Positions 39,677-54,600 of a stretch of 64,000 bases of DNA are shown piece by piece (positions within the stretch are counted from its first letter, which is position 1; each line of letters starts with the position of its first letter). The notes below the pieces were generated by a model. It made no database searches and was not told the origin of the DNA. It worked only from the letters and a program-made list of their open reading frames with translations. Source of the DNA: Mesaphorura yosii (taxonomy: Eukaryota; Arthropoda; Collembola; Poduromorpha; Tullbergiidae); contig WIXG01000035.1 of NCBI GenBank assembly GCA_009869945.1, positions 248,001 to 312,000 of the forward strand, given 5' to 3'. The translations under genes and the position numbers were made by a program.

Positions 39677-42600
39677 CTTGAAAATTATTTCTGACTTGCC
39701 CCAGCAAGCCCTTGCAAAATGATCAGATTAGATGGCGATGTTAGCAGATGTCCTGTTAAAGCTCGCTCCGCTAGGCTCTTGCTCGTGCAATTAGATCGCC
39801 AATCTACACAGTACAGTGCTAAGTTCTATTGCTATCTATTCTCCATGGCCCGGATCTAAAACTAAAACTACGAATTCTAAAATTATAGCGTCAAGGAGTA
39901 AAATCCGAGGATAACTATCTAGTCTGTGTTACTCAAGGCTTACTAACTGTAATTGCTGCCTGCAAATAATAATTTACTTTTCTTTTTGGGGGTGGTTCCT
40001 TTCAACTGTGCATGTTTTCGTGTTTTCTCTAGTGGAACCTCTTTGGCACTTGTGAATATGAACAGATGATTATGTAGGTGAACGAATCGAAGGAAGCCTC
40101 GCTTTAGCAAGTGGCTCCATAGAAAAACTGCAGATGGACTCAAGATTTCTATGCGAGATTTGGTTTCGAGATTACCAGCCAACACAAAACCCAAGCCAAA
40201 ACCCAAGATATTCGCGAATTTCGTTTGACCGCATACGCAAATACGCAGACAGTGGCACATGCTAAATTGTGACGAAGTGGACAGTTGGAGTTTATGATTT
40301 ACGAGTTCACAACAAGCTGTAATGACATGCACGGACTAAACACATGCGCAAATGGTGTTGGACGACATTAGCTACGAGAATGTACGTCATCATGTGCATT
40401 TACAAACATCACTAATCACTTCATTATTCCGGACTGCTTTTTATGATTCCCATCAACATATCTATATGGTTGTAATTTGGGACGCTCGGGATAAATCTCT
40501 CGAAAACTTGCAAATTACAATGAACCATCCAAACTAATTTTTCTGTGGTATGGTGGTGAGGCGATGTGAGACATGAGACAAAATTGAGAGCGTGCTTTCG
40601 CAGTACTGTCAAATAAAGTTCGTGAATCTCAAAAACGTTAATGGCGTTGGACTTTCTGTCACTTTTTGGCAATTGTAGCTGTAAGAGCATGGAGGTTTCA
40701 AAATTTATCAAATAACCGCAAAAATGATGATTTGGAAATTGATCCGCCAGTTTTGTTTCCTGAAGCGAAGCACGTGGAAGGTCACGGAATTCATTGTTAG
40801 CTTTAGCTAATAGTTGCGTACGGAAGGAATGGCGCAATGATGATGTACTCTAGCAAGTATAGCCACAAGGAGACTGAAGCAGTGAATCTTGTACTTCCAG
40901 TGATAAGAAAACTAATTTTGTAAGCAATTAAAAAATATTTATTTCCACACTGAAAAGGTAAGGAAGTCAACTCAACATGCAATAAACTTTTTCTTTGAGC
41001 GGATACAAAGCTCAAATTCCTGTCATAAATCAATCAGATAATTTTCTAATCAAAAGTATTCAGTTTAATTTATTGTACTATTTTGATCTAAATTTCTCAA
41101 CAGGTGGATAACGTTTTTGTTCATGTTTGCATTTGCAATTGTTCAGGGTGAAGTGAGTCATGTCAATAATGCCGTGCACAGTGCAGAGTTCAAGCTCCCA
41201 GCAATATTATAATTACAATTTTAGTACCTGCTTGACTTTTCCTGTGGTTGATAATTCAGCGGGAAGCGAATGAGTAATAATTCGTTGGACAACATCGCAA
41301 TGTAAATGTCAGACTCCACGCTGCGTGGGGCCGACGAATTGCATGACATGACGGCATGCGGCACTGGTTAATTTGCCTTGAGAATAAAAATGAATTAAGC
41401 AAAGCCGGAGGAACGTGCTAAATGGGGTATGATTCATTGTCGGACTGATTCATGATCAAGTCACGACATTGCGGACAAGATAATTTTAAGTTCGCTAAAT
41501 CACGTTAAAAGCAAAAGTTCACAGGTGATCGATCTTGACCGTACGGCTGACAAGATCCACGAAAAGTTAAAACGAGATGGCCTTTGTGAACCTAAAATTG
41601 GCAAAGCGTACCACAGTATTTAGGTCCATGTCCTAAATCACCCACGACTAATGAGTCTGCTTGCTCTGCGAGTGAGAACAGGCCGTTTAGCGCGTCGTCC
41701 TATCATAAACCCAAATCAGTTAAGACGTGTAGAAGTGGCGACTGAACTACTTTATTCTCCAATTTAATTACTTTGGTTCAATGAGTTTAAAATACTTGGA
41801 GGAAATTCTTGTCCAGGTCTGAGATTTCCTTTCGCCTTAAACAATATTACCACGATGTGAGTGACACTAAAACCATTCTCTCATAATGTGATGGATCCTG
41901 AACACCTTGTGCCGTGCAGGCTTAGTCACTGCTGTCAATCAAGTAAGGCGTCTGTCAAATTGTACCTGTATTTAATGCCTAATGCGCGCAATACAATAGA
42001 ACTGTTGACAGGTTGTGAGTGCTTGGCTATAACAAAAACGTTTTTAATTCCTTTTTGTTGTAGAGGAGATATTATTACTCATTAGTGCAAGAGGTACAAA
42101 TAACACATTAGCGTACGCTGTTCAACACTTTAGCAGTGTGAGACGCACACAATATATGAGTCAACACCGAAATTCCTTCAGTCATGAAATGTGAAAGGCG
42201 ACAGGATATTTTGGGATATGAATACGAATGAACGGACATGCTGGTATCTGATGTTACCAACAGACAATCGAACTCTGGCTCAAAAATCAATTTAAGTTGG
42301 ATGCTCATATTAAATTAAGACACAGTTTGGCGCGCCAGTTAGTCTAATTCAATTAATTAATACACGCTACTCGTTCGTGGTAATTGGGCCAACCATAAGG
42401 ATGACATTATTGTCATTCAAACTCTCATAAAATGAAGTGCACTCTCTCCAGCCTGGTCTCACTAAAATCATAAAATCTCTATGCAAGTCATCTGAATCAT
42501 CAATCCGACACTGTTCGCGTCATTGTTTAATCGCCTCCAAAGTGAATCATAATAAGAAAGATTTAAGTCCTGCGTGCACAAGAATTTCAGCACGCTTGAG

Positions 42601-45600
42601 TAGTTCGTCAGATCAAGTTCAATTGAGGTATGCCGTATCGTTGTTGTCGTCAAAATTGAGATGTAATTTTATTTGGGCTGTCAATCATTCAATGAATCAT
42701 TGACTATGGACTCGATTTCCTAAAATAATCTCTTGCAGATTTGAATGCAGCGAAACAGTAACGCACTTGCTGAGTTGACTCGCAATGCTTGCATAACTTG
42801 AAAACATGAGCTATTCACATAATAAAGTTAAGAAATTGTTTCACAATATTCCTTCCAAGAATTTGCGTACAAAGAAAGAAGTTCAGTCTCAAGCATGAAT
42901 CTTGACAGCATTATATGAAGTCATTCGGAGGTACAACTTGCTTCTCAACTGATCCGCCTAAAATTCATCACCGGAAGCTGAACCACATTCTCAGAAGCAA
43001 TTTTCCATAAGCTAGCGCCGTTTCGACAACTGGACACTTCGAGATTAGCCGATGGAGTCTACAGTTACATGGACCGAAATCATTGCTCATCTTTTATTTC
43101 TAATTTCACGGTTTGTTTCAGAATCGATCTATACAAGAAAGAAAAGCAGAAGCTAAAAAATCGACCACCTTTAATTCTTTGAGAAGAGCGGAGGAAAAAA
43201 GGAAAGGACCTTGCCAAAGCGATAACGTTGTTGCTAATATTGTCCAGACTTTTCAGGCGGCCCTCTTTACCTTTCCCAGCGATGTATAAAAGGGTATTCT
43301 GTGGTCCCAGAGTGATGACTATAACACAGAAATTGCATTACAGTAACCAACATTTATATTAGACCAGAAAGGAACTGCGATCACATGTCGTGACCGAGCA
43401 CTGGAAGGTTATGCTTAGCTTTAAACTTACGTTATGATCTTGATTTTCTTCTAGCTTATGACACGAACAAGTGCCGTGTGGCACAGAATCCAGCCTCCTG
43501 AACGTATTCGGTTTCATCTTACAATGACGTGTGCCAGCAGCCAGATCGAATTGTTCTGCCGTGTAGCCCAGTGGCTTATAATCGCGTTGTTTCGTATTAT
43601 TTCATTTTCTGTTTAGCTGGATTTAGCCGGAAAATCGAATCAAAGGCCACCCATTCCATTATGTCTTTCAGCTTAGTTCTTTGTTATCATGTGTGAATTG
43701 TTGTCGAGTCAAGCTAGAAACCAAGGACGGACGAAAGCCAAAGATTGATGAATAGGTTTGAGGTAAGGAGATGGTATTTTCCTTTAAAGAAAATTGGAAT
43801 TTATGAGCCATGACTTGACCGAGAAAAAAAATCAATACGCTATGCTCACGGTTTCGAGTTCAACGGCAGACTGTCTTGCATCTCGTCTTGCTGACGGTGC
43901 AGTTTTCAAGGAAGCTGCTGAAAGCCCAAATCGAACTCTACGTTCAAGGTTTAGTATCGGAATAGTCGCCAGAGTCATCGCCATCACTCAACATTCAATT
44001 CCTCATTGTGGAACGATGATCCGCGATCTGAAAGATTCTGAGAATTAGTTGTCATTATTAAATGATACTTCAACCAAGTACCGGTGCTTACTCGATGCAG
44101 TGCAAGAGTGCAACGGACAGACCGGCGCACCGCGCATTCCTGCTTCTATGAAAGTTCTGCACAAGGTTCTGTAGGTAAAACCAGGTGTCGAGGTTAAGCG
44201 ATGTGAAATGATTAGCATATAATGCGCCTCATACTGTTCAACCTACTTTCCTTCGAGATGAATACAGGCAAGGAACAGAGTACGCATATGAGCTCTTGTC
44301 ATCGTCCATCACACTAAACTGCTAGCGTGAATTGTCTTGTTTAATTTGATATGTGGCAACATGCTGGAATCGGTCATATTGTTCAGCGACTTAATTCAAC
44401 GAACAAGTCACAATTATGTCATAACAGAGTTAGCGAAGCGTAATTCAGCGATTTATTGTTCAATGTTCGAGAAGCCAATTCCTACAATTATGGATTGCAC
44501 TATCGTGATGTTGATGTGCTTTCTACTGACTTTATGATGATGGAAAGGTGAAAACATAAAAACCACTTCAAATGCGTAGTTCATTAAAAGTCTCATTACT
44601 CATTCAAGAGTAATACAGTCTCTTCGGCCTACTTCGAAATTATTACCCAGACCTCGCGTACCATGCTTGTATGCCAGCCGGGCAGGCAACAATCCAGCTA
44701 CACCTACACTTAGCATATTTTACATAAAAGAACCACGGACCACGCTGTGACAAATTGGTTATGGTTGTCCATACTGTTTATAGGAAACCCAAGTAATATA
44801 TTTCTCACCAGTGCAAAGTATCGGACGAGGAACTCGTAAAAATATTCTTACGTAAAAGGAAATTGTCTTCCAAAGTAAAAAAAAAAGTAGGAACAAAATC
44901 GGCACCATGCAGACTTTTATATTCACGGAGCCAAGAGAGCAAGTGTAAAACTACGACAATGTTCCACGAAGAAATCAAGAACACATTGTTACTCCTTTCT
45001 TCTAGTTCAGTAACCCTCGAGTCCCTGCTACAGCTACATAACTTTTCACTGGCAAATTATAAACAACCTTTAACCATTAATTTTGGCACTTTCCTTATAC
45101 GCGTCTTCAAGTGGCAGCCAAAGCTTTGTCTTTACGAGTTTCCTTTCATAAAAGTCAAGTCACTTTTAATTTTTAACACCCCACGCTGATTATATCGCCG
45201 TTTTAACTAGTTTCCTATCCTATTCATGCGACGCATACATTTCTTGCACCTTACACGTATGCGGAATATTAAGCACATTGGGCTAGAAGTGGCCCAATGT
45301 GCTTAATATTCTACCATTAACTACCAAGTATCCAAGTACAAATCAAATTAAAAATATTATGAGACATTAATTTTTAACTGCGCAACTCCGCGGTGTTTGT
45401 CCGTCTCTGGAACTGCGAAGTACTCTTCCAAGCCCCAAAATTTAATTCTAGATAAAGGTTCACCGTTTCGACATTTATTATTTATTCCCCACCAGCAAGC
45501 AAGACCAACAACATTTTAACAACTGGACACAGAAGAAACAATAAACTGTTGAGTTGTTGCGTGCGTTTATGTAATCATTGGCCGGATCTCCTCCTGAGAA

Positions 45601-48600
45601 AAATTCGTGTTGCTGGTTTCGTTAATTCTACATTTTTGGTGGTTCAAGCGGTGCTTGCCGTGCTTTGCATTATAAATATTACAGAAACCGATTTGAAACC
45701 AGAAAAATAAAAAGAAAGAAGTGAATGAGTAATGGTCTTGCTTTTATACGTTTCGCCATAAAAGATGAGATTAGTCTTTTATGTAAAATGGATGGACTAC
45801 CTTCGTCGAAGCGCGGCATGTACAGCGCCAATTAAATGCATCTCAAAACCGTTCGTGGCAAAGGTTGGGGTTATTTTCACCTTACGCTTGTCGAAAAGAA
45901 TTTTGCATGTGTCAAAATTGGTTTAAGGCTGGTTTATAAATGCAACCAACACGAATTTTCACCATCAAATTATAACATATACTTGGCAAGGCTTTCCAGA
46001 ATCATGCATAATGCACTTTTGACATCTTGCGGTTGCTTTACGTTTAACGATACTCAGCATTTCGGTTACGTAAAATAGTTTTTTCGTGCATCCGACTCCG
46101 TGAATCGAAAATCAAACTACCGCCTCTAAAGTTGATATACTTGAGATTCTTAAACGTGACACGCGATGTACTTAAAACGGAATCAAAATTCTCTTCGGAT
46201 AAAAACAACCACAAACTAATTTACTACATGCCATACATGCCCAGCTGCAACACATTGCTTTAAAATTCTTGATAGAAATGAGCAAGAAAATGATTAGTCA
46301 TATAAATTTTGATCTCAAAGTGAAAGATTAACAAGAACAACACGACTGAGGAAGAAGATCAGTCAGCCAGTCAGCCAACAAAAAATTAATGCAGTAGCTC
46401 CCTGCTGCGATTTCTGCCAAGTACGAACAGCAATGCAACCACAATTCCGCTGCAGACAACATTAGTCTGGTCGAAGGAGATGGGAAGAAGTTGTTCTAAC
46501 CAAAAGAAAAACGGACTGTAGCTTCAATAAATATAAAAATGTGTTCAAAATCTCATTTAAACTGTATTAATTTCGTATTATCACTATTATTATAAATTTA
46601 AGGTGCAGCGAGCATTTAGACTTCGTGCAGTGCAGCAGTGCAAGTGCATCACAATGAGAATTCACTCATCAGTTATTCTATTCACACAATGCCATGAAAT
46701 ACAACCTCAACAACAGCCACCAGCACGCTGGCGAAGCAAGTGTTTACGGAAGAACCAGCTTGATACTTGAGAGAAGCAAAGAAATTCTGCCTTCTTCACG
46801 AGTAGAAACTAATCTTTGAGAGAATTTAGCGTTTAACAATAACAATACTAAATGCTTGGGAATGATAATAGTCGTAATAATTTAATAATGCTTTGGGTTC
46901 TATAAAAATTAGATACCACAATCTTGTGATTGGAAGAAGCATCACAATTTTGGTTAGACTCCCGTCGGAGACTTTTGCATTGAACGTCTTTGCTATACAT
47001 TGAATTCATCTACACGTTCCTTCAGTTGAAAATCTGTTCACTATTCTTCTTGGTCGACTTCATGATGAAATTCTTAAATGAGATTATAAATGATGAATAG
47101 AGTAAGAGAAGTAGCAATAGCAATCGCATCTCGTACTTAAACTTCTCACGGAAATCCAAATATTTTTCATAAAATCTGCAGGTTATATTTAACGTTAGCC
47201 AATTTGGTATCGTGCTAAACATTAACTTTTAGCTAATAAAACTCATTTGCACACCCGAAAGAAAGCTTTTAGCATCAATCATTGCCTAAGCATGCAACTG
47301 CAACGATCTTTTCCAATTGCGTCTCGATCATGATTATATTTCTCCTCCGTTTAACCATTAGCTGATGAATGAATGCAAGAGAAGCTTAGAGTCAAATCAG
47401 CTCCACTTTTCAATGGGAATCTTTATTGTACGTGGAGCATTTGAAGTAGTAAGCAGAAAACCCATAAATAGAAATAAATGTCCACGTCGACAAGCTGTAA
47501 TGAATTGAAATTATCGGGAGCAACTGTGCCGCTGAACACAAAATTAAAAGTTCTATCTCGTTGCAGCGTTATGCAACACACGTCTCAAGGGACGCATTTT
47601 TACAAATGCTACATGAATAACATGATTATTTCAGTTACAAGCAGCCGCAGCAGCGCAACAGTTTTCACAAAATATATGCACTCACTCAATAAATATAATA
47701 ATAATAAAAATAAATCTTTCTTGTATAAACTCTCCCCAAAAGCCAAGCCGGTCAGAAATTGAATGCATTTTCATTGTTGAGTGAGTAAGAATACGAGCTT
47801 GTACTTCTGCCATATGCGTACACGAACAGAACTGCGTGTGTGTCTGTGCAGTGTCGTGGTCGTGAAAGTCGAGCTGAAAGTAAGAAAAGATAAATGAAGT
47901 GTTGAATAACAAAAGCCATCGCGCGCACGAATGAACTCCGCTTGCTCCTTCAAAGGAATTCACTTTACGTCGTCGGTCGTCTTGAACAAAAATGCAAGTT
48001 GGTGTTTTGAAGGCTGTTCGTGGCTTGGAGGAGAATAGAAGATGAAACCGTGAATGAAGTTAATAATAATATGACTTCTTTATTTCTCAGGCGGAAACTC
48101 CGTGTCACAGCCTCAGTCCTGTGTCTAGTCAGAGTCATGCGTGTGTGCCATTTTTCTTCTTTCAGTTCCACACAGCGCAATGAGACAGATGATAGACAAC
48201 ACAATGCGAGTTGGGTTGGGAAGCACGACCCAGACCGTGCGCTCTGGAAATTGGTGCGCCGACCAACCGATGAAGCAGATCCTCAAGCTTACCAAACTCC
48301 GACCAAGTCTGTAGTATAGGTTGAGTAAGTCTTGTTTGCACAACATTCATTGGAGATTCTGCAAAGAAATTTCAAGTTCAGTGATGCTTGCATCACATCG
48401 CGTCAGGGCTGACTGCTGATCGTTGAGAGCAAGTGCGGAGAGACGGAGACAGTCGTGACGGGCCAGCAACCTCAGACACAGTCTGAACACCGAGAGACCT
48501 TTTAAAGTCGATGCACATGCACGACGCGCGAAGTCCTAATCCGAGAATGATTAAGTACTTAAGGATGATGGAATAAGGACGCTGACTCTGCTCTGGGTTG

Positions 48601-51600
48601 ATCTATGGGGAAGAATTATAATGCAACCCGCTGTTCCATTTCTTTCTTGTCCCTTCTACTGATTCATTCTTCTTCCAACTGTCAACCTTCAAGAATCATA
48701 AATCTTCCCACTAAACAGCAACAATCATCATTACTTTCATTACGTTATTATGCATTCTCAAGCGTGTGGTGTTTGTTCTGTACGATGAGTGGAACCCTAA
48801 TCGAAGAAAAGGGTGTAAAATTGTGAGGCTATTCAGTTGGGTCATAATAAATGAACAATTTTCTGGACATCAGCACTGTTGCAGACAAGTTTACTGAGGA
48901 ATAGAACCAAGTCATAAATGTGGAACCAAGTAATAAGAGGAATGAACAAACGCGTGTAATCATACTAATCAAATTAATTCAAGATTTGCGAAGGCAGCCT
49001 GGACGGCAAATTCAAAGTGCTTTGAGCCATCGAATCTTGCATGAATGAATTTGCATTCCGCCGACTCATCCTTGTGTATTGCGTATTGCGAACAGAGTCT
49101 CCCAGCCAGAACCTACGCATTCCAGTCCATTTAACTTCCATAATGTCACATAGCGCATAAGCACATTATTATTGACAACCAATTCCAGTGTGAACAACAG
49201 AGCACAGTCCATAGAATGGAGGAAGGATAAATGGCGAAGATGAAAGAGGAATTTTACGGCCTTTCTTCTTCACAGAGTCCGAAATCTCCGGTCCGGCCCA
49301 AATCCGTACATGCATTCAGAAGAATTATGGAAAGTGTACCAGACCGTAGGAGTACAAGCGTAGTAATGTTGACAATATAATTTTTCTATTAAAATTCTCT
49401 CCCCAAATACGCACCATGAATTCGTCACCATCTCCATCATCTTTTCTGCCTTTTGTGGTTGTAATCGACAGTGCAGTCGTATAAATAGAATAGAATGCCA
49501 TGGACGAAGGTTCACGCTTTTGCTCTGCTCTTTGGAGAGATCACATAAGATACAATCCTGGTGTTCCCTTCGGGATGATGCTGCTAACATCAGGAACCCT
49601 ACATTAACCTTAGCCATTACTCCAACACATGGCGTTGTTATTGTCGTGTCGTGTGGCGCAGTGCCACGCTGCACGAATTTCGGTTGCGATCATTGTATTG
49701 TCATTTCCCATGAATAAACACGCTGAAAACGACCAAGGCCTAGCAGGGTCCTGGCGCTGGGACTGGTCGTGCACGCCAATTCCGTGTGATTGTGATGACG
49801 GTTCCATGAACTCCATGCACATGCACACCCTCGGACAAGAATAATACCCATCTCTCAAGTTTATGAACCTTGACACGAAGCACAAAGGAAAAGCCATAAA
49901 ATATAATGAATATAATGCTGCTTTTGATGCGATTGTGGTCGGTCAGTAACGCACGGTGCGTTACGTTAGAGAAAGAACGATCTTCATTCGTGTATGGACC
50001 GTAATCTTATTGAGCACATTATTAAGGGCTTACTATATGAACTTGCCCTGTCCTGATCTGATAAGGGCCTGACGGCACAGTGTATGAGCGGTGGACACAC
50101 TTTAATTAAATCTAAATTATTTAATTGACCAATTTTGTTAAGTGTTATTACATTGTTGCAGCATCACGATAGAAGCGCATTCGCATACATGCACTGCTTA
50201 TTTTCACTTCTGGGATAAAATCTACTTTTAACGCAGAGCAGCACTTGCACTTGTACTTGTATCAGGTTGGAGTTGGAGATAGAGATATGAAAGTTTATTG
50301 TCTCCGCTTTCGCATGCCTGAAGCCGTGTCGCAGCACCGCAATGCAGGGGCCGTGTATGAAGGAGTGCTTCGGATTTCGCCCTCGTTCTTCCTGTTCAGA
50401 ATTCATTAAAGGTTACGGTGATTATGAAAATGAGCTCACCCAGAACTACTTGCACGTGGACATGAAACCAAGCCCCAGAATATCATTGCGCTGGTCGTAC
50501 GTGTGATAGTCGTGTACCGCGTTGTTTTCAGACGCAAATATGAAATCACAAAATTATTTCTTTCATTCTACTAAAATATATGTTTGTATTTCTGAATTTT
50601 GCAGTTATGCTTTCCCTTCCTGTTCCATGCCCTGTCTGCCGCTCCGAAATTCACATTAGTGATTCTATTCAATTTATTTTTGAATACAACTTCTGAGTTT
50701 CTTTTGTCTCTTCTTTCCCTACACACTGAATGCCCACCTTCCACGGCACGGCACGTTCCATTTTCGCGCACTGTGTTCATTGTCCTCCTGATAAATGTTG
50801 CTACAGCTTGTCGCATACGCACTCATTCCTCATCCTCATGTAATATTTAAAATGATGTCAAATATCAGCTGTAGCCGACTCCAGTCAGACTCAGGCACTC
50901 TGGCAATTTGGATTTTGATTATAAAAATGGTGCCAAAATTACTGAAAATACAGACAATGGATGCAGGGAAGGAGTACAAATCAAATTTTGATCACGAGTG
51001 CTACAAATATTTGTCCGAAGGATAATTCAATATGTGCACCGAGAATGCGGAGGACAATTTGGGACAAACAATCGAAATTACACACATGGCAAAGAACCTA
51101 ATGTAATTAATTTTGTTACGTGGGGTTAACTCAAGAGATACTCTGCTGGAAATTTGGGGACATCCAAACACCACCCGACGCTAATCCAATTTCTGGAAGA
51201 TGACTGATGCCAGCCATGATGCAGGAGCAAACAGAATCAGATCACATCAATCCGTTTCCTATTTTCGTGGTGTCAAATGCATTCGTATGATTACATAAGG
51301 ATTTGAAGTTCATACGCAAACAAATACAAATCATAGCTTATTGTATGATGTATTGCGCTACAATTGGCGTGTAAACCGCTCTGAATGGATCTTTAGTCCG
51401 TATTGTCAACAATGCGAGTCATACCAGCAACCTCGCCGGTCGTGGCGAAAGGGGTAAAATTGAAATTGGATCCTATAACGGTCGCTATCTTGCATAATGG
51501 AAGTGTGAAAGGGAGAGTCGATCTCATTCACTGCCGAGCCGCGCTTTTGTCACACTAAATAATTACTCTAAAATAAATTCGTCGCCTTCAATGCGTAAAA

Positions 51601-54600
51601 AACTGGCACGCTTGGATTTATGCGCGACAGACGGCGAGATTCATTGAACTGAATCTGTTGTGCCGCGCGCAATGATTATATTATGGGATGGAATATGGAG
51701 CAATGAATGACATCGTTGATCACAATCTATGATTTATACTCGTATAGTAAATCATAACCCAATGCAGCCCAATTGTCCGAAGGTGACAGCCGCAGCAGTC
51801 CCAGAGCAGGGTAAAGCCTCCTGCAACTTCATCGTGGCCGACGTCGTCTGCATGGGCTTCTGTGAATGACATAATTATAAGCACATACACTTTTCATTGT
51901 CCCACACTTACTTTTGTCTAAAAGATGTTCAAATTCTCAATTGGCCAGCTCGAATTCAGTTTGAAGGAATGAGTCAAATGAAACATTCGAACGCCAAGCT
52001 GGCTAACACATGTGCATGCAATAATTTTGATTCAACAAGGAATTTACCAAGCAGCCTGATTCAGAAAGTGAAATGTTATCGGAACTAGAGTAATTTCGAT
52101 TGCACTACAAACAGCGGCAGCCATGTAAGCTGTAAATCATTTTTGAGTGACAGCACGGTAGAATTAGAATCATAACCACAAAAAAATGCTCAAATATGCA
52201 CCGAGCTGCACGCTTAGCGCAAGAGTCGCAGCGAGAAGGAACTCGAGCAAGATTCGAGCAGAAATCTGAAACAATTATTTCGTTGCATGCATGACATGAA
52301 TCGCATTATTACCTGACATTTTGCGCTACTATGCGCTATGTTAAGCACTTCGTGTTCCTGGTGAGCATGATGTGTCAGATTATTCCAGCAGATTTAAAGA
52401 TTGCATTATTATAAAATGGATTACAAAATACAAATCGTGTATGCAGTTGCACAGTGCGCTGTGTTCGGTTGAGCCCGTTCAGTTCTTTCTGGATAAATAC
52501 ACTCACACTTTAACAAACACGTGAGATTTTCCATGCTGAGGCCGGACATGTAATTTATGTCCCATCAACCGAATGCATACTTTGTTAGCATTGTGCAATT
52601 GTAGTTCTTTCCTTTTTACGCATCTTCGAGACTGAACAATGCGAATCAAAAGTGCAGTAGCTAAGCTCTAATTATGTATGGGGATTTAATCAACTGATAG
52701 AGATCATCACTTCTGAGCCGATCGCTTTGTGCTCAGCGCACGAATTGTTTCAGAAGAAATGCACTCATAATCATTAATTTACCAATGATTCAACGTCCAA
52801 GCCCAAGTTACTCAGAATGTGCAAATTGGCTACAAGCCCGTGGACGGTCAAGGAACAAGGTTTGGCCAGCCTAGCCCGGAAAGCATGAAAAAGGTGTGGT
52901 CAACATTCACTGAGAACTAGCCATATGATTTGTAAGTGGGAAAGTCGTGTCCATTGGACAAGTGACTGTGCACCATCGTCAGCAGCAGTTGAGCAGTGCT
53001 GAAAGAGCAATTGGTACACAATTCTTTAATTGAATTGGGAGGCGTGCGCATTAAACTCGAAACAATTACCCATTATACGTTAAGTGGTTCTCCTCCCTCA
53101 ATTAATTTGATAACAAAGCAAGAATTAAATATAGCTCAGATTCTTATCTCGTTTGGTACTGAAATAATTTAGAATGGCTATTGTGGTTAAACCCCTTCAA
53201 TGTAAGATAATTCCACATCACAAGCCAGTTCACTTTCTCATCAGCATCAGTAGCAGGAATCAGGCACCAAAATTAGAACTGCCACATCCACAGCCACCAT
53301 TAATGCTTCGCTTCTCGCCGTCGCCACACCAAAATTATGGTCATTAAAATTTTCTAGTTATGATTATGAGTTATGGTTTACAAGGCATACACTGCCAAAT
53401 TACACTCAAGATTCCTCAGTTTTATGAATCATAAAATTTGAGGTGCAGTAGCAAGCCCGAGTTTCAATTTACAGTACGCAGTTTGACTTTTAATTATTGA
53501 CCCTGAAGAAAAACGCATGTAGTAGTTCAAGCCGTTGTGAATATAAACCTGCTACATAAATGCTCAAAAGGGAAGTCTCAAATTGGATAACTCTTATTGT
53601 CACTATCCATGCAGATGTTGTCTGGAAGTTTCGATAAGGATTGTCTTCCCGGGACCTGATAATGGTTTTCAGAGTCCGGAAACCATTTATTTCAATTTTT
53701 CAAACTCACTCACAGTCCCAAAATAATAGTGCACCGTCTTTTAGCTCAGCGTACAATCTTTCTATATTTAGTATTCATATGCTCGAGATTGTTTTCCCTT
53801 GTTTACCGAGTCCCTTGCATCATTTTTCTTTTCGCTTGATACGGTGAAATGTCATTGCCAATGTCGCCCGGCTCATTTAGCCTGTCTTCTTTCAAATGAG
53901 TTCCAGATTTTCGAGTAAGACTTCTATCATTAGGCTGCAATTCACATTCCTCCCTCTCCTTAACGACTTGCTCAACCGCAAATTAACTAACCAATTTTTT
54001 CCATATTGGGTTACATTTCCAGCCCCTTCTCTCTTCCAACTTTCAGGTCCACAGCGCCATGCTTGGCGAGGACGGTTTAGTCTGCTTGGCCACAGAGTTG
54101 GAGTTACAACAACCGTTGCAAATTACGTGACGCGAGAAAAGCCGTACCGTAGACGAAAGTGTGCCTGAATCATTCATGATCTAATTCAGACAATTCGGAA
54201 GGGGTACCGAGAGTAGTTGCTTGAATTCAAGCAACCAACAGTGTGAGCGAAGTCTCCAATGCAATTTACACTGACGAAGCTTATAATGAACGAATATTCC
54301 GGTATTCGTCATATTACTATCAGCTTGACAACGAAGCTCTGAATAATTTATCATGTAATCTGCATTTCATTTCGTGCCTTCCTTTGATTCCTGACGGAAA
54401 ATTATTCACGACTAGAATCCGCATTGCTGCATTTTCCCAACACACGTGTAACAAATAGTGTCGTGCGCTATTCCGCCATAAATAGGTTATGCTTTCGGTA
54501 CCTGCATTTTGCAAGAGAGACAAAAATTAATCCTTAATTTTGTCAACTACGAAGCTGCCCAAGTCAGCAGGGACCTTTGACAAGAAATCTTTCCGTATTG

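Noticed and set aside
50862-50880. AAATATCAGCTG, a 12-nt match to miR-283/216
   Set aside because: The remaining bases differ and there is no hairpin partner downstream.
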